Positions 40,214 through 48,793 are shown, counted from the stretch's first letter. The stretch: DNA of 64,000 nucleotides from Pseudomonadota bacterium (GCA_023423695.1 JAFAFA010000073.1:62001-126000), one strand, 5' to 3'. Numbers and translations: made by a program. The notes: generated by a model from the sequence alone, not told the origin.

Positions 40214-41562
40214 CTCTCCTGCTGCTCCCGGCGGTGCAGCCCCATCAGCCAGACCAGCAGGCACAGCGCCGGCAGGGCGCCGGCCATCGACAGCAGGAAA
40301 AAGCTGATCCAGTCCATCCGCTCCGCCAGCCAGCCCGACGAGGCGCCGAACAGGTCGCCACCCAGCTTGTAGAAGCTCGACAGCAGCGCATATTGGGTCG
40401 CTGTATAGGCGACGTTGCACAGCCCCGACAGGTAGGCGACGAAGGCCGCGGTGGCGATGCCGCCGCAGACATTGTCGATCACCACCGTCACCGCCAGAAT
40501 CGATACGTCGTGCCCAGTCCAGGCCAGCAGGACGTAACCCAGGTTCGACACCATCTGCAGGACGCCGCCGATCAGCAGGCCGCGCAGTACTCCGACCTTG
40601 CCAACCAGAAGCCCGCCGGCCAGCCCCCCGGCGATCGTCGCCCACAGGCCGAACAGCTTGCTGACTGTGGCGATCTCCGACTTCGTAAAGCCCAGGCTGA
40701 TGTAGAAGGTGGACGACATCTGGCCGGCCAGCACCTCGCCCAGCTTGTAGCTGGCGATGAAGGCCAGGATCAGCACCCAGGCCCGCCGTTCCATGAACTG
40801 CAGGAAGGGCGCCACCACCGCGCCATAGAGCCAGGCGAGCATCACCGCGCTGCGGCCCGACAGGTGCGGCCGGCGTGCCAGCCACTCGGCGATCAGCTTC
40901 TCGCGGGCGCTGGGCGGCGGCTCCTTCGGTTCGCGGCACAGCAGGATGGTCGCCATCCCCACCAGCACCAGCGCCGCCATCGCCTCGTAGGCGGTGCGCC
41001 AGCCATAGGCCTCCGCGATGAAGAGGGCGCCCGCCCCCGCCGCCATCAGGCCGAAGCGGTAGCCCAGCACCAGCACCGCGGCACCGGCCGCCTGCCGATG
41101 CTCCTCCAGCACCTCGACGCGATAGGCATCGACGACGATGTCCTGGCTGGCCGAGCAGAAGGCGACCAGCACCGCGCACAACGCCGTCCACCACAGATCC
41201 TGTCCGGGATCGGTGGTGCCCAGCCCCAGCAAGGCCGCGATCAGCGCCGCCTGCGCCGTCAGCGCCCAGCCGCGCCGCCGTCCGAACAGCCGCGTCATCA
41301 CCGGCAGCCTCATGCGGTCGATCAGCGGCGCCCACAGGAACTTCAGCGCATAGGGCATGGTCACCAGCGCGAACAGGCCGATGTTGGTCCGGCTGACGCC
41401 TTCCTCGGTCAGCCAGACATTCAGCGTGGCGCCGGTCAGCGCCAGCGGCAGCCCTTCGGCAAAGCCCAGGAACAGGATCGCCAGCACGCGCGGGTCGCGG
41501 TAGACCGCCAGGGCCTGCCCCCAGGAAGACAGGCGCGTTGCCCGCCAGGATGTCGCTTTCAC
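40195..41562 (-). CDS. ampG: AmpG-like muropeptide permease (MFS)
   Basis: The product is 455 residues. The GTG at 41,562 has AGAGGAG upstream and is preferred over the longer open frame to 41,844. The sequence has about 12 membrane helices with the AmpG opening ILFLGFAEGLPLALTGATLN, PYALKFLWAPLIDRMRLP and SASQDIVVDAYRVEVL. AmpG imports anhydro-muropeptides for cell-wall recycling. No ampC or ampD is adjacent. Family-level identification is strong and the substrate is by analogy. Confidence 0.78.
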   Translation of the reverse strand: MKATSWRATRLSSWGQALAVYRDPRVLAILFLGFAEGLPLALTGATLNVWLTEEGVSRTNIGLFALVTMPYALKFLWAPLIDRMRLPVMTRLFGRRRGWALTAQAALIAALLGLGTTDPGQDLWWTALCAVLVAFCSASQDIVVDAYRVEVLEEHRQAAGAAVLVLGYRFGLMAAGAGALFIAEAYGWRTAYEAMAALVLVGMATILLCREPKEPPPSAREKLIAEWLARRPHLSGRSAVMLAWLYGAVVAPFLQFMERRAWVLILAFIASYKLGEVLAGQMSSTFYISLGFTKSEIATVSKLFGLWATIAGGLAGGLLVGKVGVLRGLLIGGVLQMVSNLGYVLLAWTGHDVSILAVTVVIDNVCGGIATAAFVAYLSGLCNVAYTATQYALLSSFYKLGGDLFGASSGWLAERMDWISFFLLSMAGALPALCLLVWLMGLHRREQQESAVPAQ

Positions 41563-41861
41563 CAAAAAAGGCTCCTCTCGGGCGGTGGTCGGGGGCGGTG
41601 GTCGGGAGGTCGGTCGCCCCGATGTATAAAGGGCACAAGCCCCCGCCGCCAGCGGCGCCGACGCGAAGTTCCTTTCATCTGAAATCACCCCCGGTGGCGG
41701 AGCATGGGGTGCCGCGGCACAGCATTGCCGGGAGGCGGGCTGAAACTGTGGAAAAGTTACCGCGAGTCGCGCTATAGAGTACCCCCCACGGGATTCGCCG
41801 CCGGCCGTTCGCCGCCCGCCCGGCCCCCGTTCCGCAATCGTCAAGGAAGAGCAGGCGCGTC

Positions 41862-43253
41862 ATGGTCGAGCGTTGGACACCCGCCAGTTGGAAGACGAAA
41901 CCGGCGAAGCAGTTGCCGACTTATCCCGACCAGTCCAAGGTCGAGGCGGTCGAACAGCGTCTGTCCTCCTATCCGCCGCTTGTCTTCGCCGGCGAGGCCC
42001 GTCGGCTGAAGGCCAAGCTGGCCGAGGCCGCCGCCGGCCAAGCCTTCCTGCTGCAGGGCGGCGACTGCGCCGAGAGCTTCGCCGAATTCCATCCCAACAA
42101 CATCCGCGACACCTTCCGCGTCCTGCTGCAGATGGCCGTGGTGCTGACCTTCGGCGCCTCGATCCCGGTCATCAAGGTGGGCCGCATGGCCGGCCAGTTC
42201 GCCAAGCCGCGCTCGGCCGACATGGAAGCCATCGACGGGGTCGAACTGCCCTCATACCGCGGCGACATCATCAACGGCTTCGACTTCACCAGCGATGCCC
42301 GCGTTCCCGATCCGGAGCGCATGATGCAGGCCTACACCCAGGCCGCGGCGACGCTGAACCTGCTGCGCGCCTTCGCCCAGGGCGGCTACGCCGACCTGCA
42401 CAAGGTCCATCAGTGGACGCTGAGCTTCGTCGAAAAGTCGCCGGCCGGCGAGCACTTCCAGGAGCTGGCCACCCGCCTGGACGAGACGCTGGCCTTCATG
42501 GCCGCCTGCGGCATCACCGCGGAGACGACGCCGCAGATCCGCGAGACCGATTTCTTCACCAGCCACGAGGCGCTGCTGCTGCCGTTCGAGCAGGCGCTGA
42601 CCCGCGTCGACAGCACCACCGGCGACTGGTACGACGTGTCGGCCCACATGCTGTGGATCGGCGACCGCACCCGCCAGCCCGACGGCGCCCATGTCGAGTT
42701 CCTGCGCGGGGTGAAGAACCCGATCGGCCTCAAGTGCGGCCCGTCCACCGACCCGGACGAGCTGATCCGCCTGATCGACATCCTGAATCCGACCAACGAA
42801 GCCGGGCGCCTGACGCTGATCGTGCGCATGGGCTCCGACAAGGTGGCGGAAAAGTTCCCGCCGCTGCTGCGCAAGGTCCAGCGCGAAGGCCGCACGGTGG
42901 TATGGTCCTGCGACCCGATGCACGGCAACACGGTCAAGTCGACCACCGGCTACAAGACCCGGCCGGTCGAACGCGTGCTGGCCGAAGCGCGCGGGTTCTT
43001 CGAGGTGCATCAGGCCGAAGGCACCCATGCCGGCGGCGTGCATTTCGAGCTGACCGGGCAGGATGTGACGGAGTGCACAGGCGGCGCCCAGGCGATCACC
43101 GACCACAATCTGGCGCTCCGCTACCACACCGCCTGCGACCCGCGCCTGAACGCCAGCCAGTCGCTGGAGCTGGCCTTCCTGCTGGCCGAAAAGCTGAAGG
43201 AAGGCCGCCAGTCGCGCGACGCCCAGCGCCGCGCCGCCGTCGCGGCCGAGTGA
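41862..43253 (+). CDS. Class II 3-deoxy-7-phosphoheptulonate (DAHP) synthase
   Basis: The product is 463 residues. It opens WTPASWKTKPAKQLP and has the class II core: FLLQGGDCAESFAEF, VIKVGRMAGQFAKPRS, ELPSYRGDIINGFDF, CDPMHGNT and GGVHFELTGQDVTEC. It condenses PEP and erythrose 4-phosphate, the entry to the shikimate pathway. Class II is the plant and actinobacterial type and is also common in alphaproteobacteria. It appears to be a single-gene unit. Confidence 0.95.
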   Translation: MVERWTPASWKTKPAKQLPTYPDQSKVEAVEQRLSSYPPLVFAGEARRLKAKLAEAAAGQAFLLQGGDCAESFAEFHPNNIRDTFRVLLQMAVVLTFGASIPVIKVGRMAGQFAKPRSADMEAIDGVELPSYRGDIINGFDFTSDARVPDPERMMQAYTQAAATLNLLRAFAQGGYADLHKVHQWTLSFVEKSPAGEHFQELATRLDETLAFMAACGITAETTPQIRETDFFTSHEALLLPFEQALTRVDSTTGDWYDVSAHMLWIGDRTRQPDGAHVEFLRGVKNPIGLKCGPSTDPDELIRLIDILNPTNEAGRLTLIVRMGSDKVAEKFPPLLRKVQREGRTVVWSCDPMHGNTVKSTTGYKTRPVERVLAEARGFFEVHQAEGTHAGGVHFELTGQDVTECTGGAQAITDHNLALRYHTACDPRLNASQSLELAFLLAEKLKEGRQSRDAQRRAAVAAE

Positions 43254-43311
43254 CGAAGGCTTCGTGATCGGAGTGGGGTGGGCGTCCTCGCGGCGCCTGC
43301 CCCGCCCTTTC

Positions 43312-43800
43312 CTACCGAACCACCATCCGGTCCAGCAGGATCTCCTTTACCCGGACGCCGCGCAGTTCACGGTCCAGAACGCCGGCGATCGTGGTCTTCA
43401 TCAGCATCGCTCCATCCGCGCCCGTCAACTGTTGCGGGTCGATCTGGCGCATGCGGTCGGACAGGCGGTCGGAGATGCGGGGGACGTAGGGATCGGCGAC
43501 CTTGCCATCCACCGACGGGTCGATCTCCAGCAGAACCTTCACGTCGACCATCCGCGCGTCACCTCCGCCCAGACTGAAGGTCATCATCGGCAGGGCGGCG
43601 TATTTCTTATCGGCTCCCGGCTGTGCCTGTGGCGCAGGCGCGCGGTTCTTGTTGGCCACCACCGCACCCGTGGTGCCGAGCGCCGCCAGCAACAGCAGCA
43701 AACCGGCCAGAACCAGCGGCATCAGGGACACCGTTTCCCCATGCCGGTTGCGACGGACGAGCCGCACAATCGCCTTTCCGCCCCAATCCGGGGGTCTCAC
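43312..43800 (-). CDS. FliL-like membrane protein, copy 2
   Basis: About 162 residues from the GTG at 43,800; an in-frame ATG at 43,722 would start just before the membrane helix and cannot be ruled out, since the predicted promoter leaves almost no leader for the longer form. A basic N-terminus leads to one helix (SLMPLVLAGLLLLLAALGTT) and a FliL periplasmic domain (AALPMMTFSLGGGDARMVDV, PYVPRISDRLSDRMRQIDPQ, VKEILLDRMVVR). It resembles copy 1 in layout. No flagellar genes are nearby. Confidence 0.75.
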   Translation of the reverse strand: MRPPDWGGKAIVRLVRRNRHGETVSLMPLVLAGLLLLLAALGTTGAVVANKNRAPAPQAQPGADKKYAALPMMTFSLGGGDARMVDVKVLLEIDPSVDGKVADPYVPRISDRLSDRMRQIDPQQLTGADGAMLMKTTIAGVLDRELRGVRVKEILLDRMVVR

Positions 43801-43815
43801 GTCCCATCGCCGATG

Positions 43816-43863
43816 ATGCTAGGCCTGCAGCAAAGGCAGGTCAAATACTGATCGATCAGTAAC
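43816..43863 (-). promoter_or_regulatory. Promoter with overlapping palindrome, FliL-like gene 2
   Basis: On the minus strand TTGACC (43,844-43,839), 17 bases, then TAGCAT (43,821-43,816) reads as a sigma-70-type promoter with the same spacing and TATTTGACCT block as copy 1. TACTGATCGATCAGTA, a perfect 16-base palindrome, lies just upstream of the -35 box. Confidence 0.5.
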
Positions 43864-43880
43864 GGGAACAATCCGTCCAT

Positions 43881-44762
43881 TCAGCCAGCCGGAATCACCG
43901 GAACATTGTCGATCAGCCGGGCCTTGCCCATCCAGGCTGCGGCGAGGAGACGGGCGGGACGGGTGACGGCGGTCACCGGCTCCAGCGTTTCGGCATCGCG
44001 CAGTTCGACATAGTCGATGGTGCCGAATCCCGCCTCGGCGATGCGGCTGCGGATGGCGGTCAGGGCGCCGTCGGCCTCGGCCCCGCGGGCCAGCGCCTCG
44101 GCCGCCGCGGTCAGCGCCCGGTACAGCTCCGGCGCACGGGCGCGCTCCTCGGCACCGAGATAGGCGTTGCGGGAGGACATGGCGAGCCCGTCGGCCTCTC
44201 GCACCGTCGGCAGCCCTTCGACGCGGACGGGGATGTCGAGATCGCGGGTGAAGCGGCGGATCACCATCAGCTGCTGATAATCCTTTTCGCCGAACACCGC
44301 GACGTCGGGCAAGGCCTGCAGGAACAGCTTGGTCACCACCAGGGCGACGCCGCCGAACATCTGCGGCCGGAAGGCGCCGCACAGCCCCTCCGCCGGCCCG
44401 CCGACCGAAATGGCGGTGGCGAAGCCTTCCGGATACATGGCGCGCACCGTGGGGGCGTAGAGCGCGTGGCAGCCCGCCGACGCGAGCTTGGCGGAATCGC
44501 CGGCCTCGTCGCGCGGGTAGCGGTCGAAATCCTCATGCGGGGCGAACTGGGTCGGGTTGACGAAGACGCTGGCGACCACCCGGTCGGCCAATTCCCGCCC
44601 GCGCCGCACGAGGCCCAGATGCCCCTCATGCAGCGCCCCCATCGTCGGCACGAGGGCGACGGTCAGCCCCTCTCTGCGCCAGGCTGCGACCTGTGCTCGC
44701 AGATCCTCGACCGTCCTCAGGATCGGCAGGTCGCTGGAGGTCTGGGCGGCGGTCAACGTCAT
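43881..44762 (-). CDS. panC: Pantothenate synthetase
   Basis: The product is 293 residues from the ATG at 44,762; the longer open frame upstream has no conserved content. ATP-site motifs PTMGALHEGHLGL and VASVFVNPTQFAP, GEKDYQQLMVIRRF, and ADGLAMSSRNAYL are all present. It condenses pantoate and beta-alanine to pantothenate. panB is not adjacent. It lies between the FliL-like gene and a small membrane-protein gene on the same strand. Confidence 0.94.
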   Translation of the reverse strand: MTLTAAQTSSDLPILRTVEDLRAQVAAWRREGLTVALVPTMGALHEGHLGLVRRGRELADRVVASVFVNPTQFAPHEDFDRYPRDEAGDSAKLASAGCHALYAPTVRAMYPEGFATAISVGGPAEGLCGAFRPQMFGGVALVVTKLFLQALPDVAVFGEKDYQQLMVIRRFTRDLDIPVRVEGLPTVREADGLAMSSRNAYLGAEERARAPELYRALTAAAEALARGAEADGALTAIRSRIAEAGFGTIDYVELRDAETLEPVTAVTRPARLLAAAWMGKARLIDNVPVIPAG

Positions 44763-44902
44763 GGCGGCGGTCCTTGCGCGTCGAATTCGCGCGCTGGATA
44801 ACGCGTCGGACCGTTCCTGTCCAGAAAAGCTTTCCGTAAGACAGACTGTTGCCGAAGCGGCGGCGAAGGCATCCCCTTCCCCGCCGCATCGACCCTGGAA
44901 AA

Positions 44903-45067
44903 TCAGCGCTTGATGGTGATGCCGACCAGATATGCCAGGTTCGCCCAGGCCAGCAGCGTGGCGAGCAGGGCGGTGAAGGACGGGACGAAAACCAGCGAGC
45001 CGATGATGATGGCGAGGACCACGACGAGCAGGCCGAGAGAGAGCAGAGCGATGCGGGTATCGTCCAT
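44903..45067 (-). CDS. Small membrane protein, 54 residues
   Basis: A short frame encodes MDDTRIALLSLGLLVVVLAI at its start, then a hydrophobic run to FTALLATLLAWANLAYLVGI and a basic TIKR end. This gives two predicted membrane helices joined by a short SF-turn. The ATG at 45,067 has GGAAAG about 11 bases upstream. It is 140 bases upstream of panC on the same strand. The family is not recognised and the function is unknown. Confidence 0.6.
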   Translation of the reverse strand: MDDTRIALLSLGLLVVVLAIIIGSLVFVPSFTALLATLLAWANLAYLVGITIKR

Positions 45068-45260
45068 GAGATGAGGCTTTCCGAAGCGGGTGACAGGGAA
45101 TGACCCTATTTACCGTATTGCAACGCAAACGGGGCTGATCTGCGTCAATCGACCGCGGATTCGTCTGTTATATAAGAATTATGTGATGCGCATTTCTCGT
45201 GCGGTTACGCCGCGCCCCCTGGCCTGCGCCGGCTTGGCCCCCGGCAAGAAGGCCGGGAAA

Positions 45261-45296
45261 AGAAAAAGGCTCCGGACTTTCGTCCAGAGCCTTTTC
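45261..45296 (-). terminator. Intrinsic terminator after tRNA-Val
   Basis: On the minus strand AAGGCTCTGGAC, loop GAAA, then GTCCGGAGCCTT is followed by TTTCTTTT. It sits just 3' of the tRNA gene. Confidence 0.88.
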
Positions 45297-45298
45297 GA

Positions 45299-45373
45299 TG
45301 GTGGGCGCGACAGGGATTGAACCTGTGACCCTTCGCGTGTGAAGCGAATGCTCTCCCGCTGAGCTACGCGCCC
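45299..45373 (-). tRNA. tRNA-Val (CAC)
   Basis: The minus strand folds into a complete cloverleaf: acceptor GGGCGCG with CGCGCCC, D stem GCTC/GAGC, anticodon stem TTCGC/GCGAA around loop TTCACAC (anticodon CAC, reading GTG), T stem ACAGG/CCTGT around TTCAATC, discriminator A, and CCA encoded at 45,301-45,299. A terminator follows. No integration scar is visible at its 3' end. Confidence 0.97.
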
Positions 45374-45560
45374 AAACCTTGAAACTTTTTGCCCCGTTCG
45401 ATCCAGCCGATCCGGCTGGTTTTCCCGGGAGCGTCGCGACCGTCTTTCGTCGGCCCCGCCGCTGCGGTGGGCGGGTTTCTACGGCCTTCCCCGCCGGGTG
45501 TCAAGCACCAGATTCATCACCATCTTAAAAAAGATTTCGCCGCCCCCAGGAGCCCGGACC

Positions 45561-46442
45561 GTGCCCCACCCCAGCCCTCTCCGCCTCCCCAACAGTTTCC
45601 GAACGGCCCTGCTGGCCGCCGGAATGTCGCTCCCCCTGTTGCCGCTCGCAGCACCGGCGGCCATGGCGGAGCCGCTGAAGGCGACCTACCGCGTGTTCGT
45701 CGGCGGCGTCACCGCGCTGGATGTGGATGCGACACTGGAGGTGACCGGCGACCGCTACCGGATCGCGGTCTCGGCGGTGACAGGCGGCACCATCGGCCGC
45801 CTGTTCACTTGGAAAACGGAATCGCAGAGCGACGGCCGCCGCCAGGGCGACGACCTGAGGCCGGCCAGCCATCGGCAGTCCAGCCAGTTCCGGGGGGAGC
45901 CGCGCAACGTCACCCTGACCTACGGCCCGCAGGGCGACGTTTCCGCCACCGTCACTCCCCCACCCGAGACGGACGACCGTGAGCCGGTGCCGCCCGCCCT
46001 GCAGCGCGGCACGCTGGACCCGCTGTCCGCCGTGCTGGACCTGCTCTTCGCGGTGGGGGCGAGCGAACGCTGCGACAGATCGCTGCCGGTGTTCGACGGG
46101 CGCCGCCGCTATGACATGATGTTCACCGAGGTTGGACGGAGAATCGTCGATCCGTCACGCTATTCGGTCTTCTCCGGCGTCGCCCAGCAATGCCGGGTCA
46201 GCTACAGACCGGTGGCGGGATACGGCAGGTCCGGTCCCACCGGCCGCTTCTGGCAGCGGAGCAGCCCGACGGACCGGCCGCCGGTGGACCTGTGGCTGGC
46301 CCCGGTCGCCGCCGGCTATCCTCCCCTGCCGGTGCGGCTGGAGACGGACAGCGATTTCGGCGGCGTGGTCGTCCACCTGACGGGCGTCACGCCGCCAGCG
46401 GCAGACCGCCGGAGCGAGGCCGCACAGCCGCCGCTGCGCTGA
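45561..46442 (+). CDS. DUF3108 periplasmic protein
   Basis: About 293 residues from the GTG at 45,561, which has AGGAG at 45,548-45,552. Residues 1-36 are a signal peptide (SFRTALLAAGMSLPLLPLA, cleavage near AMA). The DUF3108 pattern is YRVFVGGVTALDVDATLEVT then YRIAVSAVTGGTIGRLFTWK, DPLSAVLDLLFAV, DGRRRYDMMF and PVRLETDSDFGGVVVHL. Function unknown, probably periplasmic. Its last 56 bases overlap the convergent 87-residue ORF. Confidence 0.8.
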   Translation: MPHPSPLRLPNSFRTALLAAGMSLPLLPLAAPAAMAEPLKATYRVFVGGVTALDVDATLEVTGDRYRIAVSAVTGGTIGRLFTWKTESQSDGRRQGDDLRPASHRQSSQFRGEPRNVTLTYGPQGDVSATVTPPPETDDREPVPPALQRGTLDPLSAVLDLLFAVGASERCDRSLPVFDGRRRYDMMFTEVGRRIVDPSRYSVFSGVAQQCRVSYRPVAGYGRSGPTGRFWQRSSPTDRPPVDLWLAPVAAGYPPLPVRLETDSDFGGVVVHLTGVTPPAADRRSEAAQPPLR

Positions 46443-46650
46443 CCGGCGCGACCGGCGCGACCCCGGATGGAGACCGGGTATCGAGGATCAGGTCCGACGG
46501 CTGGATGCCGGCGCGCCGCATCGCCTCGGTCAGCGCCCCCGTCGAAGGCCAGAGAAGACGGCCGTCCAATTCCAGCAGCGCGCCACCCAGAAGCGCCGCG
46601 TAGCCGCCCAGTTTTCCCATATGAACGATCCGAGCCATGCGAGAGACCAT
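46387..46650 (-). CDS. Small hypothetical protein, 87 residues
   Basis: The ATG at 46,650 has AAGGA with about 9-base spacing. The product starts MVSRMARIVHMGKLGGYAAL, continues LGGALLELDGRLLWPSTGAL and ends in an Ala/Val-rich tail. It is convergent with the DUF3108 gene and overlaps it by 56 bases. It may encode a real short protein or be an open frame by chance. No family is recognised. Confidence 0.4.
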   Translation of the reverse strand: MVSRMARIVHMGKLGGYAALLGGALLELDGRLLWPSTGALTEAMRRAGIQPSDLILDTRSPSGVAPVAPVSAAAAVRPRSGGLPLAA

Positions 46651-47341
46651 GGTGGAGTTCCTTCCCGTTTGGGACCGCCATAGCGTGGCATCGACGGCGG
46701 CACGAAATGCCGCCGCCCGGCCCGCACCCGGCAGGTTCTTGATTGCTTGTCTTGCCTGCCGGAAGCGGCCAGCAGCAGGAGCAGGACCGTGGTGGAGATG
46801 GCCAGAGAACCGGCCGTCACGGCATCGTCCTGCATCATGGCGTGCCCCCGGATCGACCCTATTACTGTAGGGGCTTTGCCGCGGCCATGGACGGTTCCTG
46901 AGGGATATCGCAGCTGTCCAAAAGGATAGTATCAGCGTATGCATCAATCCGTTGCGCCTGCGGCTGCCTCACTCAACGGAGTTTCCGCAGCTTTTTGCGG
47001 CGTGTCCTGCGGGAGGGCGAAATGGTCCGGGGCAGGTCGGCGCCCCGCCACACGCAGCCCACCTTGGGCCGATCCCAACCGAAGCGGCTATTTCCCGCTT
47101 CCGGTGCAGGACCACACCATGGCCGGCGCGGCTATAACAGGCTGAAACAATCTGCAATCTTCCAATGACTCCAATAACTTACCAGGGGGAAATGCATAGC
47201 CTTTTCCCACGGGCGGCTGGAATTCACCGGCCGCCCGTTTTGCGCTGGAGAGTATCTGGCCAAGCCCAAGATATTTCCTGTCCGGAGGGCTTGAGGGTAG
47301 GACCTAGCTACATACACAAGGATCTGTTTTGGCAACTAACA
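46651..47341. other. Intergenic region at the prophage edge, no clear gene
   Basis: No open frame here is convincing. The segment becomes noticeably AT-richer from about 47,100 towards the right, marking the transition to the foreign cargo gene. It holds a short hairpin (CCGCA/TGCGG, 46,989-47,004) and a terminator-like structure at 47,209-47,241. The left attachment site of the prophage may lie here, but no direct repeat partner is available in the window. Confidence 0.4.
47209..47241. terminator. Terminator-like hairpin at prophage edge
   Basis: ACGGGCGGC (47,209-47,217) pairs with GCCGCCCGT (47,230-47,238), followed by TTTTG. On the minus strand it lies 101 bases past the metallopeptidase gene stop, so it can end that transcript or transcription from the left. 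Confidence 0.65.
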
Positions 47342-48391
47342 CTATAAATTTTGAAGTAATGCAATCAACTTAGAATTATCACGCCTTGATCTCTTTTCTG
47401 GTGCAAAGGCCGACATTACTTCCATTAATCCCATCCCGTTTGTTTTCAGTAGATCGAAAATGTCGGAACCCATGTCCTTCTTGAAAAGGCGAAAACGAGG
47501 TTCGCCAATCAGGTCTATGAGTTCTTCCTCGATAATGCGCGAAATCCTAAGCATTCTCGCTCGCGGTGAGGGATGGCTTTTTGAGGCATCCACTCCGAAC
47601 ATTGAGAAAACAGAACACAAGAAATAAGGCGCAAATAAAGACGCCTGAGTATGATAGGTATCGTCCTTTGCAAATGAAATCATGATAGAATATCGTAGAA
47701 TAGTTCTTAGCGCAAACCTGTCTGCTTCATACTCTATCTTGTGGTTGTCTTGCATCCGAGGACCGTACTCCGGATGGTTCAGAAACGCATGGCCAAGCTC
47801 GTGTGAGAGAACAAATATTAGGGCTGCCGCAGTCAGAGAACTGGAAAGTTCCCAAGAGTCTTTGTTTTTTGGAAATATATCTGGTAGTGATACGGCAGGC
47901 TCTTGACCGTCCCAAATCGATTTGATCCATAGAACTGCTTTGAGAAGTTCAGGGTTGCGCCCCTCAATAAAACTTTCCAATCCATCCTCATAAATCCTAA
48001 AATACAAAGATGATAAAAAATGGATCGTGTAGCATAATCCTTCATGAAGTATGATTACGCGATGGCCCTTCTCCATCTTATCCGAATATCCAGTGAACTC
48101 GCCAGTCGGATAAACGCCGAAGAACACTGAGTTCATGAATTTTCTTTGGTCTTCTTCAAGAACGCTCATTAATACTTTGCAATACGAATTCATCTGGTTA
48201 TCATGTATGTTCCCATATGTCTGGCTGTAACGTTTTCGCCAGACATCGGTCGCTCGTTTTTGTTCTTCTTTCGGCAACCGATTAATGTATTCCTTTATCT
48301 GCTTCCAAGGCATTGAGAAGCGCTTATTATAGCCTAGATCTTTGCGGACATTCTGAAGCCACTCTGCGGGAGAGAGTTCACTCCTAATCAC
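47342..48391 (-). CDS. Low-GC HExxH metallopeptidase-like cargo protein
   Basis: The product is 349 residues. Base composition is far lower in GC than every neighbour, a strong sign of transfer. The zinc motif is H197-E198-L-G-H201 in FVLSHELGHAFLNHPEYG, with third ligand candidate E222 in EYEADRFALR, spaced as in gluzincin peptidases (M48-like). The N-terminal 190 residues (PWKQIKEYINRLPKEEQKRA region, helical) and the C-terminus have no family I recognise. There is no clear signal peptide. It lies at the outer end of the prophage next to the lysis genes, a usual site for accessory (moron or defence) genes. Function is inferred only from the motif. Confidence 0.75.
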   Translation of the reverse strand: MIRSELSPAEWLQNVRKDLGYNKRFSMPWKQIKEYINRLPKEEQKRATDVWRKRYSQTYGNIHDNQMNSYCKVLMSVLEEDQRKFMNSVFFGVYPTGEFTGYSDKMEKGHRVIILHEGLCYTIHFLSSLYFRIYEDGLESFIEGRNPELLKAVLWIKSIWDGQEPAVSLPDIFPKNKDSWELSSSLTAAALIFVLSHELGHAFLNHPEYGPRMQDNHKIEYEADRFALRTILRYSIMISFAKDDTYHTQASLFAPYFLCSVFSMFGVDASKSHPSPRARMLRISRIIEEELIDLIGEPRFRLFKKDMGSDIFDLLKTNGMGLMEVMSAFAPEKRSRRDNSKLIALLQNL

Positions 48392-48459
48392 GGTTGCTGT
48401 TCCTTAGTTACGTCAACTCTTACGGGACAATGACCTGTGCCGCTTTACTGTCAAGCTGG

Positions 48460-48624
48460 TTATGTGCGCCCATAGCTGCTCGGCCGTGCGTCGGTGAGCG
48501 TGTCGGCCCGGCTGGTATAGATCGGGCGGAAGGCGGCACAGCCACCCTCAGTCCAGGCTCCATTGGTCGCGCAGCCGCTCAGCTGCGCCAGCAGGATGCC
48601 GGCGCAGATCATCCTCAATCTCAT
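48460..48624 (-). CDS. Rz1-like outer-membrane spanin lipoprotein
   Basis: The product is 54 residues. It starts at ATG 48,624 inside the Rz frame. The lipobox LSGC (C18) follows MRLRMICAGILLAQ; the mature peptide is short (ATNGAWTEGGCAAFRPIYTS). An overlapping lipoprotein in another frame of Rz is the classic Rz/Rz1 layout. It would join the i-spanin to fuse the inner and outer membranes at lysis. Confidence 0.75.
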   Translation of the reverse strand: MRLRMICAGILLAQLSGCATNGAWTEGGCAAFRPIYTSRADTLTDARPSSYGRT

Positions 48625-48793
48625 GGCGCACCTCTGCGTTCCGGAGTGCCTGTGTGGTCGACTCCATGGCGGCATCCTGCCGCCCTGCCCGGCGCTGAAG
48701 CGCGCCGAAGGTGACGATCCCCGCCAGCACCAGGCTGGCGAGGATCAGGCCGGCAGCCGCTCGCCCCCAGCCCGTGGCGAGGAAGGCCAGCAT
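48548..48793 (-). CDS. Rz-like inner-membrane spanin
   Basis: The product is 81 residues. An N-terminal membrane helix (AAGLILASLVLAGIVTFGAL, about 12-31) is followed by a charged helical periplasmic part (TQALRNAEVRHEIEDDLRRH). This size, topology and position after the endolysin, with the lipoprotein frame embedded, identify an i-spanin. The start shares one base with the endolysin stop. Confidence 0.72.
   Translation of the reverse strand: MLAFLATGWGRAAAGLILASLVLAGIVTFGALQRRAGRQDAAMESTTQALRNAEVRHEIEDDLRRHPAGAAERLRDQWSLD

Noticed and set aside
43254..43270. Small hairpin after the DAHP synthase gene
   Set aside because: The ACGAAG/TTCGT stem is very short and lacks a T-run, so it is not called as a terminator.
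45299..45373. tRNA-Val as the prophage attachment site
   Set aside because: It lies about 2 kb from the low-GC cargo gene with host genes between, and there is no visible partial tRNA repeat at the prophage edge.
45498..45560. Upstream extension of the DUF3108 gene
   Set aside because: The GTG at 45,561 has AGGAG and is followed by a signal peptide; the extra residues have no conserved content and include sequence near the tRNA.
46530..46838. A 102-codon minus-strand open frame starting MMQDDAVTAG
   Set aside because: It overlaps the 87-residue candidate in another frame and lacks a good Shine-Dalgarno; only the start has a hydrophobic run, so I do not call it.
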